DNA of 64,000 bases from an uncultured Microscilla sp. GTDB taxonomy: Bacteria > Bacteroidota > Bacteroidia > Cytophagales > Microscillaceae. Location: NCBI RefSeq assembly GCF_947493425.1, contig NZ_CANLRP010000021.1, positions 1-64,000 on the forward strand, read 5' to 3'. This document shows positions 26,000 through 35,495 of the stretch, in pieces (positions within the stretch are counted from its first letter, which is position 1; every line of letters starts with the position of its first letter). Below the pieces are notes generated by a model that did not search any database, was not told where the DNA came from, and worked only from the letters and a program-made list of their open reading frames with translations. The translations under genes and the position numbers were made by a program.

Positions 26000-28900
26000 C
26001 TAATCTTTCTTTTGTATTTTACTTTTTCTAAATAAACTTTTTAAACTACCAAAGAATCCGAAATACAATCTAAGCTTCCCCAAAGAGTCTAAAAATTTCT
26101 TAAAGAAATTAAAGTAAAGAGTAATATACATCACAAATGTCAAAAGCCAGATTACAGAAATGTTAAAGTAGTACGTATCAAAATACTTGCCAGCAAAGTG
26201 TTTACGAGGAGCATAAAAATGCGCTCTGTAATCATACCAAGCAGTAGGTGTAGGGTCTTTGTAAACTGCATTTTTTTGTCGTAATAACCTACCTTTATAT
26301 TCCAAAATATGCTCCAATGGTTTTGCTGGTATAGTAACAGCTCTATACAATTGATCATTGAAGTATTTTTTTCTATACTCAGTTATTTTATAATCTTCAT
26401 AGTCTTTTTCCATTTCAATTTCTTTCGCCTCTTTCTCACGGCTTACCTTGATCATTTTCCTATTTGATACATCCATCAACGAATCAAGATATACTTTGAT
26501 CTTATCTGCTACTTTACGGTTATACCCTTTAGGAGTCAAGTCTTTGTCTAAGTTTACCCCTTTCAGATATTTGGCTTTAAATTCTTTATCAGCTTCTATT
26601 TCTGCCTTTAACAGCTCTAGATCGTCTTGAATCTTCTGATTAATAGAGTCATTTTTTTTCTCTACCTCAGTGTTATCAGCAATTCTATAGACAATTTGCT
26701 CCATTGTGGGCCCCCACAAGCTACTTAGGTAAGAATATCTTTTTTCTGTTTTTTCATAATCATAGTAATCAACCTCAAAAGGATTGGATTTATATTGATT
26801 CACAGCAATGGCTTCATAAGCCCATCGCGAGATCATGATGTCTGCCACCAAAGGTACCACCCCTTTGTCTGCTATGTCGGCGTTCATCTTATCATAATGA
26901 AATATCAGGCCACTCAATATCAGCTGAGGTATGAGAAGTATGGGAATAGTAATGTAAATCGTAATGACTGAATTAAAGGTGGAAGAAATATTCAATCCTA
27001 ATACATTGGCAAAACAAGACGCAGAAAACAGCACCACCCAATAATTGATAAGTTCGCCGTGTACCTCTAAAATTGTGTTTCCTATCAACACAAACAAAAA
27101 ACTTTGAATGGCTGATAATAAAAATAGAATAATAATTTTTGAAGACAAATAGCTAAACCTGCTCAGGTTCAGAAAAGCCTCTCTCTTTTGAATTTTCCTA
27201 TCTTTTATTATTTCTTCGGCACTCACAGTGAGCCCCATAAACAGTGATATGATAATACAAATAAGAACATATCCTGGAACATTGTCGTTATGCTGAAAGA
27301 TATAGCTGCCATCAGGTCCGTTTTGAAAACGAATAACATAAGCTAATAAAAATGCCAAGACGGGTGCTTCAAGCAGGTTTATTAATAAGTATTGAGTATT
27401 ACTAATCTTTGCCAGAAAATCACGGGTGGTGAAAATGACCGACTGCTTGAATATATTAGGCACATTCAACGACGCAGGAGGCTTTTCGTGTACAACCTCC
27501 GTTTCTGGTACAGGTTCAAATTTATCCCTATACCTTATGCTCCACTGTTTAGAATTAATTTTTCTCTTGCCAGTATATCGTCCAAATTCATCAACTACTT
27601 CATCTTCTATAATATTAAAGACTTCCTCAGGGTTAATATTGGCTGTTTCATTGTCTACCTGATTGGTTGCTCTTCGGAAATAAGATACAGCTTCAATCGG
27701 GTTACCATAATAAATAGGATAGCCCCCTTTATCCATGATAATCATCTTATCAAACATTTTGTAGATGTCTAAAGATGGTTGGTGAATGATCACAAAAATG
27801 AGCTTGCCCTTAAGAGTAAGTTCTTTTAATAAATCTATTACGTTTTCAGAGTCTTTAGATGACAGGCCAGAGGTGGGTTCATCAACAAACAACACTGAAG
27901 GTTCACGAATAAGTTCAAGTGCTATGTTCAGCCTTTTACGCTGTCCACCACTAATTTTTTTATTCAAAACGCTTCCTACTTTCAACGAGGCAATATGATC
28001 TAAACCCAGACTTTTCAGGGTATCCATTACCCTTTTATGAAGTTCCTCTTTGTTTAAGTCTTTAAAGCAAAGCTTTCCGTTAAAATATAAGTTTTGATAT
28101 ACAGTAAGCTCTTCAATCAAAAGGTCATCTTGTGCTATATAACCAATGACTCCTTCTATTTCACTTTTGTTCTCATGTAAGTCAATGCCATTGATGTATA
28201 AATGGCCTTTGGAGGGTTTTTCAATACCAGACAGTACATTTAAGAGGGTGGTTTTACCTGCTCCACTACCTCCCATAATTCCCATGAGCTTTCCTTGCGG
28301 CTCTGATATAGTAATGTCTTGTACACCTATGGTACCGTTGGGAAAACGAAACTCAAGATTTTTTGCTGTAAAAGAAAGTTTAGTATCCTGAAGTGTTTGC
28401 AGAAACTTGCCTTGTACATCGCTATAATAAAGCGTAGTGCCAAAGGGGGTTTTGATATTACTACCGGTAGAGTATAAATATACTTGATTGGTTTTCATTG
28501 TAAAACCGTTGAGTTTTACATCCTCTGCACCAGTATATTTCACAAAGTAAGTCGCATCTCCTTCTTCCAGGGAAATTCTCAAAATCATAATTTCTCCCTG
28601 CAGTTTTTCTGACAAGATGTGTTTTGCCTCAGGGTTGGTCAGTTTATCGCTACTGCTTACTACAAGAATATTCGGGGAGTTAAGCTCTGGAATGGACGCG
28701 GTGGCTTTGATTACAAAACTTTCGATGAGTTTGTAATCACTTTTTAGATTAAAAGCATCTGATACAGTACTAATAATCTCTTTTCGTTGGTCTGTAAAGT
28801 TACCATCAGAAGCAACCAACTCGAGTAACTTTACAAGAATAATTATTTTTTGAGGTTGAGCTAATTCTTTATTAATATCCCGGCAATATTTTAATATTCT

Positions 28901-29113
28901 TACCATTTCCCTCATTTTGATTTTATCAAAACCAGGGTTTGGATAATTAGAAACGTCATCATACAATTTAGTGTATGCCTCAACAGAGTCTTGATCTAGT
29001 TCTTGTCTAAAATAGCTAACAACAAAATCGCGCTCTCCTTTTCTAGCTCCACCATCTTGTTTTGTGATGATACCAAAAAGGCGTGTAAGGGCTTCTAATA
29101 TTTTTTCACTCAT
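26000..29113 (-). CDS. TerB-like/FHA-like/ABCG-type transporter fusion (1037 aa)
   Basis: Domain order: a TerB-like helical domain (about 1-135, with KIIILVKLLELVASDGNFTD), a small beta-rich FHA-like domain (about 145-235), an ABC ATPase (about 245-480) with Walker A GGSGAGKTT at 281-289, signature ISGGQRKR and Walker B VLFVDEPTSG, then an ABC2-type membrane region (about 570-1010) as in ABCG/White-type half transporters. Between two membrane blocks lies a long charged coiled-coil insertion (roughly residues 795-930) which, from the surrounding helices, may be on the outside or the cytoplasmic face. No substrate can be read. It follows siaC by 158 bases, with a perfect hairpin in between, and precedes the lipoprotein paralogue. 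Confidence 0.85.
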   Translation of the reverse strand: MSEKILEALTRLFGIITKQDGGARKGERDFVVSYFRQELDQDSVEAYTKLYDDVSNYPNPGFDKIKMREMVRILKYCRDINKELAQPQKIIILVKLLELVASDGNFTDQRKEIISTVSDAFNLKSDYKLIESFVIKATASIPELNSPNILVVSSSDKLTNPEAKHILSEKLQGEIMILRISLEEGDATYFVKYTGAEDVKLNGFTMKTNQVYLYSTGSNIKTPFGTTLYYSDVQGKFLQTLQDTKLSFTAKNLEFRFPNGTIGVQDITISEPQGKLMGIMGGSGAGKTTLLNVLSGIEKPSKGHLYINGIDLHENKSEIEGVIGYIAQDDLLIEELTVYQNLYFNGKLCFKDLNKEELHKRVMDTLKSLGLDHIASLKVGSVLNKKISGGQRKRLNIALELIREPSVLFVDEPTSGLSSKDSENVIDLLKELTLKGKLIFVIIHQPSLDIYKMFDKMIIMDKGGYPIYYGNPIEAVSYFRRATNQVDNETANINPEEVFNIIEDEVVDEFGRYTGKRKINSKQWSIRYRDKFEPVPETEVVHEKPPASLNVPNIFKQSVIFTTRDFLAKISNTQYLLINLLEAPVLAFLLAYVIRFQNGPDGSYIFQHNDNVPGYVLICIIISLFMGLTVSAEEIIKDRKIQKREAFLNLSRFSYLSSKIIILFLLSAIQSFLFVLIGNTILEVHGELINYWVVLFSASCFANVLGLNISSTFNSVITIYITIPILLIPQLILSGLIFHYDKMNADIADKGVVPLVADIMISRWAYEAIAVNQYKSNPFEVDYYDYEKTEKRYSYLSSLWGPTMEQIVYRIADNTEVEKKNDSINQKIQDDLELLKAEIEADKEFKAKYLKGVNLDKDLTPKGYNRKVADKIKVYLDSLMDVSNRKMIKVSREKEAKEIEMEKDYEDYKITEYRKKYFNDQLYRAVTIPAKPLEHILEYKGRLLRQKNAVYKDPTPTAWYDYRAHFYAPRKHFAGKYFDTYYFNISVIWLLTFVMYITLYFNFFKKFLDSLGKLRLYFGFFGSLKSLFRKSKIQKKD

Positions 29114-29231
29114 ATCAAATTACTACCCAGTATGGATGATTTTTAGAATTAGTCCGGTGAAAATTATTCTTTGTTAGGTTACAGATGTTTCTGCTACTAA
29201 CACATACGGGCACAGAGTGCCCATAGAAAGG

Positions 29232-29259
29232 TTAGGGAAAATAAGGTTATTTTCCCTAA
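29232..29259. promoter_or_regulatory. Perfect hairpin between siaC and the TerB-ABC gene
   Basis: TTAGGGAAAATAA pairs perfectly (13 bases) with the sequence at 29247-29259 with only two bases between arms. No strong T-run follows on the minus strand, so it may be an attenuator, processing site or protein-binding site instead of a plain terminator. Confidence 0.55.
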
Positions 29260-29271
29260 GTGATATTTCAA

Positions 29272-29634
29272 TTAATAAGTTTTAAAATCAAAAGGCACTT
29301 CTACCAACTCAGAAAACTCTGTTCCAGCTTCTTCCATATCTTCGTCATCTTCATGAAAATACCAGTTAATAGTGGTACTTTCAATTGTTTCCAGTTTAGA
29401 TAAAATATCCAAGATCAACTTTGATGAAGCAGTATTGAAGTATTCTAGCTTGAAAATAAAAACCGTTTCTGGGTTAGGGTCTGCTCCATATTGATCAAGC
29501 CAATCTAATATCGGTTGATAGAATTCGGCTGAGTCTTCTGGTAAAGATCGTCCAGAGATCTCAAAAATGCCATTGTTCTTATCTAAGATTATTTTTGGAG
29601 TATCCTCAGTACCATCTTGGTTTATAACTTCCAT
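29272..29634 (-). CDS. siaC: SiaC-family regulatory phosphoprotein
   Basis: This 120-residue acidic, cytosolic protein shows the SiaC/DUF1987 pattern: DTPKIILDKNNGIFEISGRSLPED near the start, FKLEYFNTASSKL in the centre (around residues 65-77) with the conserved acceptor region NTAS, and the acidic DDEDMEEAG. Next to SiaB and a SpoIIE phosphatase it completes a SiaABC-like partner switch, in which SiaB phosphorylates and SiaA dephosphorylates SiaC. In Pseudomonas aeruginosa SiaC activates the diguanylate cyclase SiaD; none is encoded in this window. Confidence 0.9.
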   Translation of the reverse strand: MEVINQDGTEDTPKIILDKNNGIFEISGRSLPEDSAEFYQPILDWLDQYGADPNPETVFIFKLEYFNTASSKLILDILSKLETIESTTINWYFHEDDEDMEEAGTEFSELVEVPFDFKTY

Positions 29635-29769
29635 ATTCGTATGAATTACTATTATTTTGATTAATTTTTATCTATAAACTAAGTGCTTTTATACTCATAA
29701 AGAGAAAATGAGGGTACTATTCAAAGCACTGTAAATTATTGGCAATAATAATGAAAATCAGTAGCTAAT

Positions 29770-30360
29770 CTACTTTTTTTCTTCTTTATTTCTGCTAATG
29801 ATTGTCTTCAGTGAGAAGAATGAAAAGTGGTCGTCAATGGGTTCAAAATCGAAGTGTAATTTTTGCCCAGACTTTCTGGCCATGTCTACAAAACCCAAGC
29901 CAGCGCCACCTTTTTGGGTAAGCCCTTTTCCTCCTTCGCCTTGTTCTCGTCCTTTTTTGATAATCTCCTTATATAAAGTCTTTAGCCCATCTTTGTCTAA
30001 GCTATTAATGTGTTCCAGTTTGGTTTGCAGTATTTCTACTTTGGCATTTACCACTGGATTTCCAGACGTAACGATGTACTTATCTTCTTCTTGACCAATC
30101 ATAAAGACTGCACTACCGTTTGGTGATTCTATCTCTTCTTCCTCCTCTGAATCTTCTGCGTGTTTTACAATATTCTGAAGACACTCTACCATTACGTTGA
30201 AGACTTTTCTTTTGATATTAGAAGTTTCACCGATGGCATCCATATTTCTTTCGGCCATAGCCAGCACAGATTTGGTAATTTCTTGAGTAAATTCCCCTTC
30301 ATAAACCAATATTAGGCTCCGCTCCACCATCGTCTTATGTAACTCATAGATATACTTCAT
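29770..30360 (-). CDS. siaB: SiaB-family protein kinase (HATPase-like)
   Basis: The 196-residue protein matches the SiaB family (DUF6272): a GHKL/HATPase-like kinase that phosphorylates SiaC. The N-box-like segment VFNVMVECLQNIVKHAE (around 55-71) and the G-box-like GGAGLGFVDMARKSG (around 152-166) are visible, with an acidic insertion (EDSEEEEEIESPNG) near 73-86. It lies between the SpoIIE phosphatase and siaC (144 and 135 bases apart), which matches the known order siaA, siaB, siaC. Confidence 0.88.
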   Translation of the reverse strand: MKYIYELHKTMVERSLILVYEGEFTQEITKSVLAMAERNMDAIGETSNIKRKVFNVMVECLQNIVKHAEDSEEEEEIESPNGSAVFMIGQEEDKYIVTSGNPVVNAKVEILQTKLEHINSLDKDGLKTLYKEIIKKGREQGEGGKGLTQKGGAGLGFVDMARKSGQKLHFDFEPIDDHFSFFSLKTIISRNKEEKK

Positions 30361-30504
30361 AAGTCTTTATGTTAATAATTTTTTTTAAGACTATCTTATA
30401 ATATCAAGTTAGTTTGAAACCCACCCTTCAACTTTGCAGTATGTGAGGTTGATAATATACTTTTAAATGTAACAATTCTTCTCGAAATCTTCTAAAAATC
30501 ACGC

Positions 30505-33500
30505 CTAGAATTTGATGCCTATCATCAACACATCATCTGTTTGTTTATTATTTGCTTTCCATTTGTCAAATTCTTCATCCATCACTCTTTCCACTTGACT
30601 TAATCCCAAATTAGCATTATTTTTTATAATTTCCCTAATTCTTCTAGGAGAGAATTTTTTATTTTTGGGCCCGCCAAACTGATCAGGGAAACCGTCTGAA
30701 AACAAAAAGAAATAGTCGCCTTCTTCATAGTTTATGGTTGTATTTGTAAACCTAACTCTATTCTTGTACTGGGCACCTCCAATAGGGAATTTATTACCTT
30801 TTATTTCGTACAATTCATTTTTAGATGTAAAGTACAATGGTCGATGAGCTCCTGCGTATTCAAGTTGATTTTTCTCCTTATTAATTTTACAAAGGGCTAT
30901 ATCCATTCCATCTTGTGTAGAATTGTTACTCTCGTTTTGTTTAAGCGTTCTAGTTACTCCTTCGTCTAATAGGTCAAGAATTTCGGCTGGACTTCCTCCA
31001 CCTTCTTCTTTTACTATATTGTTGAGCAAGAAATAACCAATCAAAGAGATCAATGCTCCTGGAACTCCGTGCCCTGTACAATCTACTGCGGCTAAATAAA
31101 TATCGCCATTTTTCTCTAAAAACCAAGGGAAATCACCAGAAACCACATCGCGTGGGCGATACATAATAAATGATTCTTCTAAATATTGTTGTATATACCT
31201 TGTATCTGGCAGAATGGCTTCCTGAATACGCTTGGCATAATTAATACTTTCTGTAATTTTCTTGTTTTTGTTTTGAATGTCTAACTCGATAATCTTACGC
31301 TCAGTAATATCATGCGATACCAGTAGTACAGACTCGATGTTGTGTTGATCATTGTATTCAGGAATGGCATTAATCAGCATGTTTCGTTTACCCATAATAG
31401 ACGGGAACTCTACATCCATATTTATTTTCTTATTTTTGTTGCGTACTTCGTCTAATATATTACGCCAAGAACTAATGATCTCTTCATTCAAATCAATGTC
31501 AGAGAGGTGTTTTTGCAAATATTCATCCTTGCTTTTCCCTGTATACGTTTCAATGATAGGGTTGATATAAAATACCCTTCCCTCTTTATTAATACGCGTA
31601 ATTAAGTCAGGCGAATTTTCGGATAATGCTTGCATTTGTCCCCTCATTCGCTGCTCTGATTCAGCCCTTCTTCTTTCTGTAATATCCCGTGCATTTACTA
31701 CAATTCCATTAATTGCCGGGTCAGAAAGTAAGTTGGTACCGGTTGCTTCCAACCAAATCCATATTTTATCACCATTTTCATCCAGCTGCTTGGTAGCATA
31801 ACTAAACTGAATGGTTTCTTGTTCATAAGGATTTGCAATTAGTTTTTCAAACATTTGTTCTACTGCAAGAACTCCCTTACGGTGTACATATTTAATGTCT
31901 TTTACACCAATCATCTCGTTCTGCGAATAGCCCAAGATCTTCTCTACCGAAGGACTGATATACTTTACAGTTTTATCTTCATCGTAAATGGTAATTACCT
32001 CTGACGCATTTTCAAGTAACAGACGTGTTCTATTACTGGCTTGTTGTACTTCGTCTACTTTTATCTCAAGCTCAGCTTTACTTTTTCTTAGAGCTTCGGC
32101 AGTAGCTTCTGTTATTTCTGCACTTTGCTGCAAAGCCTTGGTTTTATCCAACAGCTCCCCACGCATTTTCATTTCATCTTTCAGGTGACGTTCTGTTGTT
32201 TCACGTACTTTGATATTAAATACCGCCCGTGCAATTAAGTCACTTACTTCTTTTACAAAGTTAACTTCACGTTGATTAAATTTTTCAAAGCCCGCAAACT
32301 CGAGTACTCCATATACTTTCTCTCCATTTCCATCATCAGTAATCAAAGGGGTAAGTAATATAGATTTAGGTTTACGGTCGCCTAACAATCCAGAAGTGAT
32401 CGTTACATAGTCGTCTGGAACTTCGGTTCTTAAAATAGTAGCTTGCTCTATAGCAGCTTGCCCTACCAGACCTTCGGCAAACTTGAACTTAGCATTTAAA
32501 TATTTCTTTTTATTATAGGCATAACTTGCATTCATTTCAAGGAACACATCTTCTGGATCTTCATCGTTTACAGTATAAAAAGCTCCTTGAACTGCACTTA
32601 TTTTTTTGGCTATATAAGCAATCACTTGCTCTCCAAGTTCTGTAATACCACTTACACCTCCCAGAATATCACCGATTTCAGCCAGACCAGTTACAATCCA
32701 GTTACGCTCGTCGTCACGGTGTGCCGACTGTTGAATACTATCACGCATGGTAAGCAAAGCTATACCTAGAGTATCTTTGTCGCTTACGGGTTTAAAGTTA
32801 GCTTGATAATCTCCTTCTCCAATCTGCCTGGCAAAGTCAGCTGTTTTCTTCAATGTACCAACCAACTCATTTAACTGTACAGTCATTTCTCCTATTTCAT
32901 CAGTAGTTGACTGCCTTAACTTGTCAGGAAGAATACCTTTTGCCAACAGGTTGATTGTATCTTTCAAAACCAATAGTGGACGGATAAGAAAACGCGAGAA
33001 AGCAAAACCTATCACAATTGACAGTAGTGTAATAACTGCTCCCACAATCAAGAAAGTCTCAAACAACTTGTCAGTAGGTTCATTTACCTCCTTTTGGTCA
33101 ACTTTTACAGTAACCCCCCAATCAATGGATTTAATATTACGCCAGGTGGCTAACACCTCTTCTCCACTATAGTCTAATGTGACTTCTGATTTTTTTGTAT
33201 TTTTATCACGGATTGAGCGCTGAGCAGGAATACCAGTACGGCTTCCTATCCTAATTTTTTCTAAACCAGATTTATGACGTGAAGGGCTCAGGAAGGTTGC
33301 ATAGTTTCTGTCTTTTTGCACCAACATAGTCTCCCCTGTTGAACCCAACCCTGTCGAGTCTTTTACAAGATTGTAGATATAGTTCAGATTAATTTCATAA
33401 ATAATCTTGCCTATATTGGCATTGCGAGCATCTGCTCCATCTACTTGGGCAAGCGCATATAGCGTTCTATTTTTTTGACTTACTCCACTAAACAAAACGC

Positions 33501-33981
33501 CACCTTGACTGGTGCCCCGCATTACGTCGGTACCAAAACCACGTAGTATGGAGTCAATGTTTTGCCCTCTGTCTTCGGCTTGATACAACAAGCTCCCTGT
33601 GTTATCTGTCAGATAAACGTTTTTTACATCTTTATAACCGATGATATTGTTTACAATGATGTTGAGTTGAGTATTGAGTGCTTCTTTTTTCTCGGTAGTA
33701 ATGGAGGAGTCTTTTTGAGAAAGGTTGGCTTCGGCAAGTATTTTTTGTTGTACAACCTGAAGTTCTTTTCCAAACTGTATTTCGTTTTTGATATTATCGA
33801 AAAAGGTCTCGATCTTTTGAGCTTTAAGGTTGGCTACTACATTGATTGCCTCAGCATAACGACTGTTGATGGAGCCCTTACTCAGGTTATAAGCAATAAT
33901 ACTCACCACAATCACAGAGGCAAGTACCACTCCAATAACCAACGCAGTAATTTTAGTACCTATTTTTAGTTTTTTAAACAT
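30505..33981 (-). CDS. SiaA-like sensor phosphatase: dCache-HAMP-GAF-PAS-PAS-SpoIIE (1158 aa)
   Basis: Order of domains: membrane helix (about 13-33), extracytoplasmic double-Cache-like sensor (about 40-300), second helix (about 310-332), HAMP (about 333-385) with a second HAMP-like segment, GAF (about 430-590), coiled coil, PAS (about 650-775), PAS (about 780-910), and SpoIIE PP2C phosphatase (about 935-1158). The phosphatase motifs VSGDFPWF, AVDCTGHGVPGALISLIG, TQDGMDIALC, SDGFPDQFGG and DDVLMIGIKF retain the metal aspartates. It should play the SiaA role, dephosphorylating SiaC in response to extracellular and intracellular cues. The GAF closely resembles that of the neighbouring 273-residue membrane protein. 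Confidence 0.9.
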   Translation of the reverse strand: MFKKLKIGTKITALVIGVVLASVIVVSIIAYNLSKGSINSRYAEAINVVANLKAQKIETFFDNIKNEIQFGKELQVVQQKILAEANLSQKDSSITTEKKEALNTQLNIIVNNIIGYKDVKNVYLTDNTGSLLYQAEDRGQNIDSILRGFGTDVMRGTSQGGVLFSGVSQKNRTLYALAQVDGADARNANIGKIIYEINLNYIYNLVKDSTGLGSTGETMLVQKDRNYATFLSPSRHKSGLEKIRIGSRTGIPAQRSIRDKNTKKSEVTLDYSGEEVLATWRNIKSIDWGVTVKVDQKEVNEPTDKLFETFLIVGAVITLLSIVIGFAFSRFLIRPLLVLKDTINLLAKGILPDKLRQSTTDEIGEMTVQLNELVGTLKKTADFARQIGEGDYQANFKPVSDKDTLGIALLTMRDSIQQSAHRDDERNWIVTGLAEIGDILGGVSGITELGEQVIAYIAKKISAVQGAFYTVNDEDPEDVFLEMNASYAYNKKKYLNAKFKFAEGLVGQAAIEQATILRTEVPDDYVTITSGLLGDRKPKSILLTPLITDDGNGEKVYGVLEFAGFEKFNQREVNFVKEVSDLIARAVFNIKVRETTERHLKDEMKMRGELLDKTKALQQSAEITEATAEALRKSKAELEIKVDEVQQASNRTRLLLENASEVITIYDEDKTVKYISPSVEKILGYSQNEMIGVKDIKYVHRKGVLAVEQMFEKLIANPYEQETIQFSYATKQLDENGDKIWIWLEATGTNLLSDPAINGIVVNARDITERRRAESEQRMRGQMQALSENSPDLITRINKEGRVFYINPIIETYTGKSKDEYLQKHLSDIDLNEEIISSWRNILDEVRNKNKKINMDVEFPSIMGKRNMLINAIPEYNDQHNIESVLLVSHDITERKIIELDIQNKNKKITESINYAKRIQEAILPDTRYIQQYLEESFIMYRPRDVVSGDFPWFLEKNGDIYLAAVDCTGHGVPGALISLIGYFLLNNIVKEEGGGSPAEILDLLDEGVTRTLKQNESNNSTQDGMDIALCKINKEKNQLEYAGAHRPLYFTSKNELYEIKGNKFPIGGAQYKNRVRFTNTTINYEEGDYFFLFSDGFPDQFGGPKNKKFSPRRIREIIKNNANLGLSQVERVMDEEFDKWKANNKQTDDVLMIGIKF

Positions 33982-34023
33982 AACTTAAAACTCAATGTTA
34001 GTCTTTAGGCTTGTTTATATTGA

Positions 34024-34845
34024 TTAAGCAGTTATTTTATTCGTTTCTATTTCGTTTGCCAAAAGTAGTGCCACTTCTTTTAAAAAGAGTTCATCTTTTT
34101 GATTAAAACTTTGGAAAGAAGCAATTTCAATTACCCCAAGTACTTTTTCTTGTTCGTTTTTGATAGGCACTAAAATCAGGTTGGTAGGAGATGATTTTCC
34201 TAACCCCGAAATTACTGATATATACCCTTCTGGAATAGAAGAAATATTCACCAGTCTACCATCTTTAGCTACTTGACCAGCAAGTCCTTCACCAAATTCA
34301 TAAGTAAGGACTTTACTTTCGGGCAAATAGTAAGCATAACCCGCAAAAAGCTCTATTATTTTTAAGTCACTCTCTTTTTGCTTGGTCAAAAATATAGCTC
34401 CCTGAACAGCTTCCAAGTCGTTAGCAACTGTCCAAAGAACTTTTTCCATTTTTTTATGTTGTAAATCAAAGTGTTGTTCCAGAATAGCCCCTACCTCTTG
34501 AATACTTTTTACAGATGTATGGCTTTTGGTGATGTTGTCCACACCACCCTGATCGGATGAGTATTGGTTTCCTTGATTATTGGAAAAGCTTACAATTTGT
34601 GTAGAATCTCTTCCTCCTAACAAAAAGAAGAGAAATGCCAGAAAGCCTAGTGTAATTTCTACGCATATCATAATCATGAGTTTCCCCATGGCTTTACCAA
34701 GCGTCTTCTTTTGTTCGTCGTCAACAAGTTGTAAGTCGCTTTTCAGGTCGCTCATCCAACTGAAGTAATAATTCACTAAAAGAATTATCCCTACGATAAA
34801 GGAGACAACCATAACCCCACCTATTATTCTGAAAACCGATTTCAT
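34024..34845 (-). CDS. Two-helix membrane GAF-domain protein (273 aa)
   Basis: Two membrane helices (about 5-27 and 51-72) flank a short loop, then a Ser/Gln-rich linker and a GAF domain (about 115-270). The GAF keeps features found in the adjacent phosphatase: an AVQGAIF strand, EGLAGQVA, a PEGYISVISGLG-type segment and LGVIEIASF. It has no output domain, so it may act as a ligand-binding partner of the large phosphatase or form a membrane complex with CheB/CheR. It is located 42 bases from the phosphatase gene and 14 from cheB, clearly one operon. Confidence 0.8.
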   Translation of the reverse strand: MKSVFRIIGGVMVVSFIVGIILLVNYYFSWMSDLKSDLQLVDDEQKKTLGKAMGKLMIMICVEITLGFLAFLFFLLGGRDSTQIVSFSNNQGNQYSSDQGGVDNITKSHTSVKSIQEVGAILEQHFDLQHKKMEKVLWTVANDLEAVQGAIFLTKQKESDLKIIELFAGYAYYLPESKVLTYEFGEGLAGQVAKDGRLVNISSIPEGYISVISGLGKSSPTNLILVPIKNEQEKVLGVIEIASFQSFNQKDELFLKEVALLLANEIETNKITA

Positions 34846-34859
34846 GCAATCATTAGTAA

Positions 34860-35459
34860 TTAAGCAATTTTACAAGTTTTGTGTAACTCAAGTAAAAAGT
34901 CAATAATCCGATTCACACTCAACACATGATCTATTTCTGTAATTTTTATAGCAGAGCTTGGCATTGTGTCAATCAAACATTCTTTGGGGTCTTGTACCAA
35001 AGTTAACCCTCCCCTATCGTGAATTTTTTTCATGCCAAGTGCGCCATCTTTATTTGCACCAGACAACAATATACCAACCAGTTTATCACGGTAAGCATAA
35101 GCAGCTGTCTGCAGCATCATATCAATTGAAGGTCGCGAATTATTGATGAGTTCTTCGGTTGATAAAGCAAAAGTGTTGCCTAATTCTACACAAAGATGAT
35201 AATTTGCTGGTGCCAGATAAATTTTCCCTCTTTTAATAGTTTCCTTGTCATAAGGTTCTTCTATTTTGATATTACTTTTAATATTCAGTGCTTCTACAAA
35301 CCCATTGCGCACATGACGCAATCGGTGTAAACACATCATGATAGGAATATCAAAATCTTTAGGCAAACTACTCAAGATTTTACTTATTACCTGAAAGCTT
35401 CCAGCCGACCCACCTATGACAATTGCCTTATATGTTTTTGTTATATTGAAATGAGTCAT
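34860..35459 (-). CDS. cheB: CheB-type protein-glutamate methylesterase, catalytic domain only
   Basis: This 199-residue protein is a CheB catalytic domain without the receiver domain. The catalytic triad is Ser18 (GGSAGS), His45 (CLHR) and Asp138 (GANKDGA). It is soluble and begins close after the cheR gene (36 bases). No methyl-accepting chemotaxis protein, CheA or CheW is encoded in the window, so its substrate may be a non-chemotaxis receptor such as the large sensor phosphatase; that is inference. Confidence 0.88.
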   Translation of the reverse strand: MTHFNITKTYKAIVIGGSAGSFQVISKILSSLPKDFDIPIMMCLHRLRHVRNGFVEALNIKSNIKIEEPYDKETIKRGKIYLAPANYHLCVELGNTFALSTEELINNSRPSIDMMLQTAAYAYRDKLVGILLSGANKDGALGMKKIHDRGGLTLVQDPKECLIDTMPSSAIKITEIDHVLSVNRIIDFLLELHKTCKIA

Positions 35460-35495
35460 AAGATACGTAAAGTGTAGTCTTCTGTTAAAAGCAAT

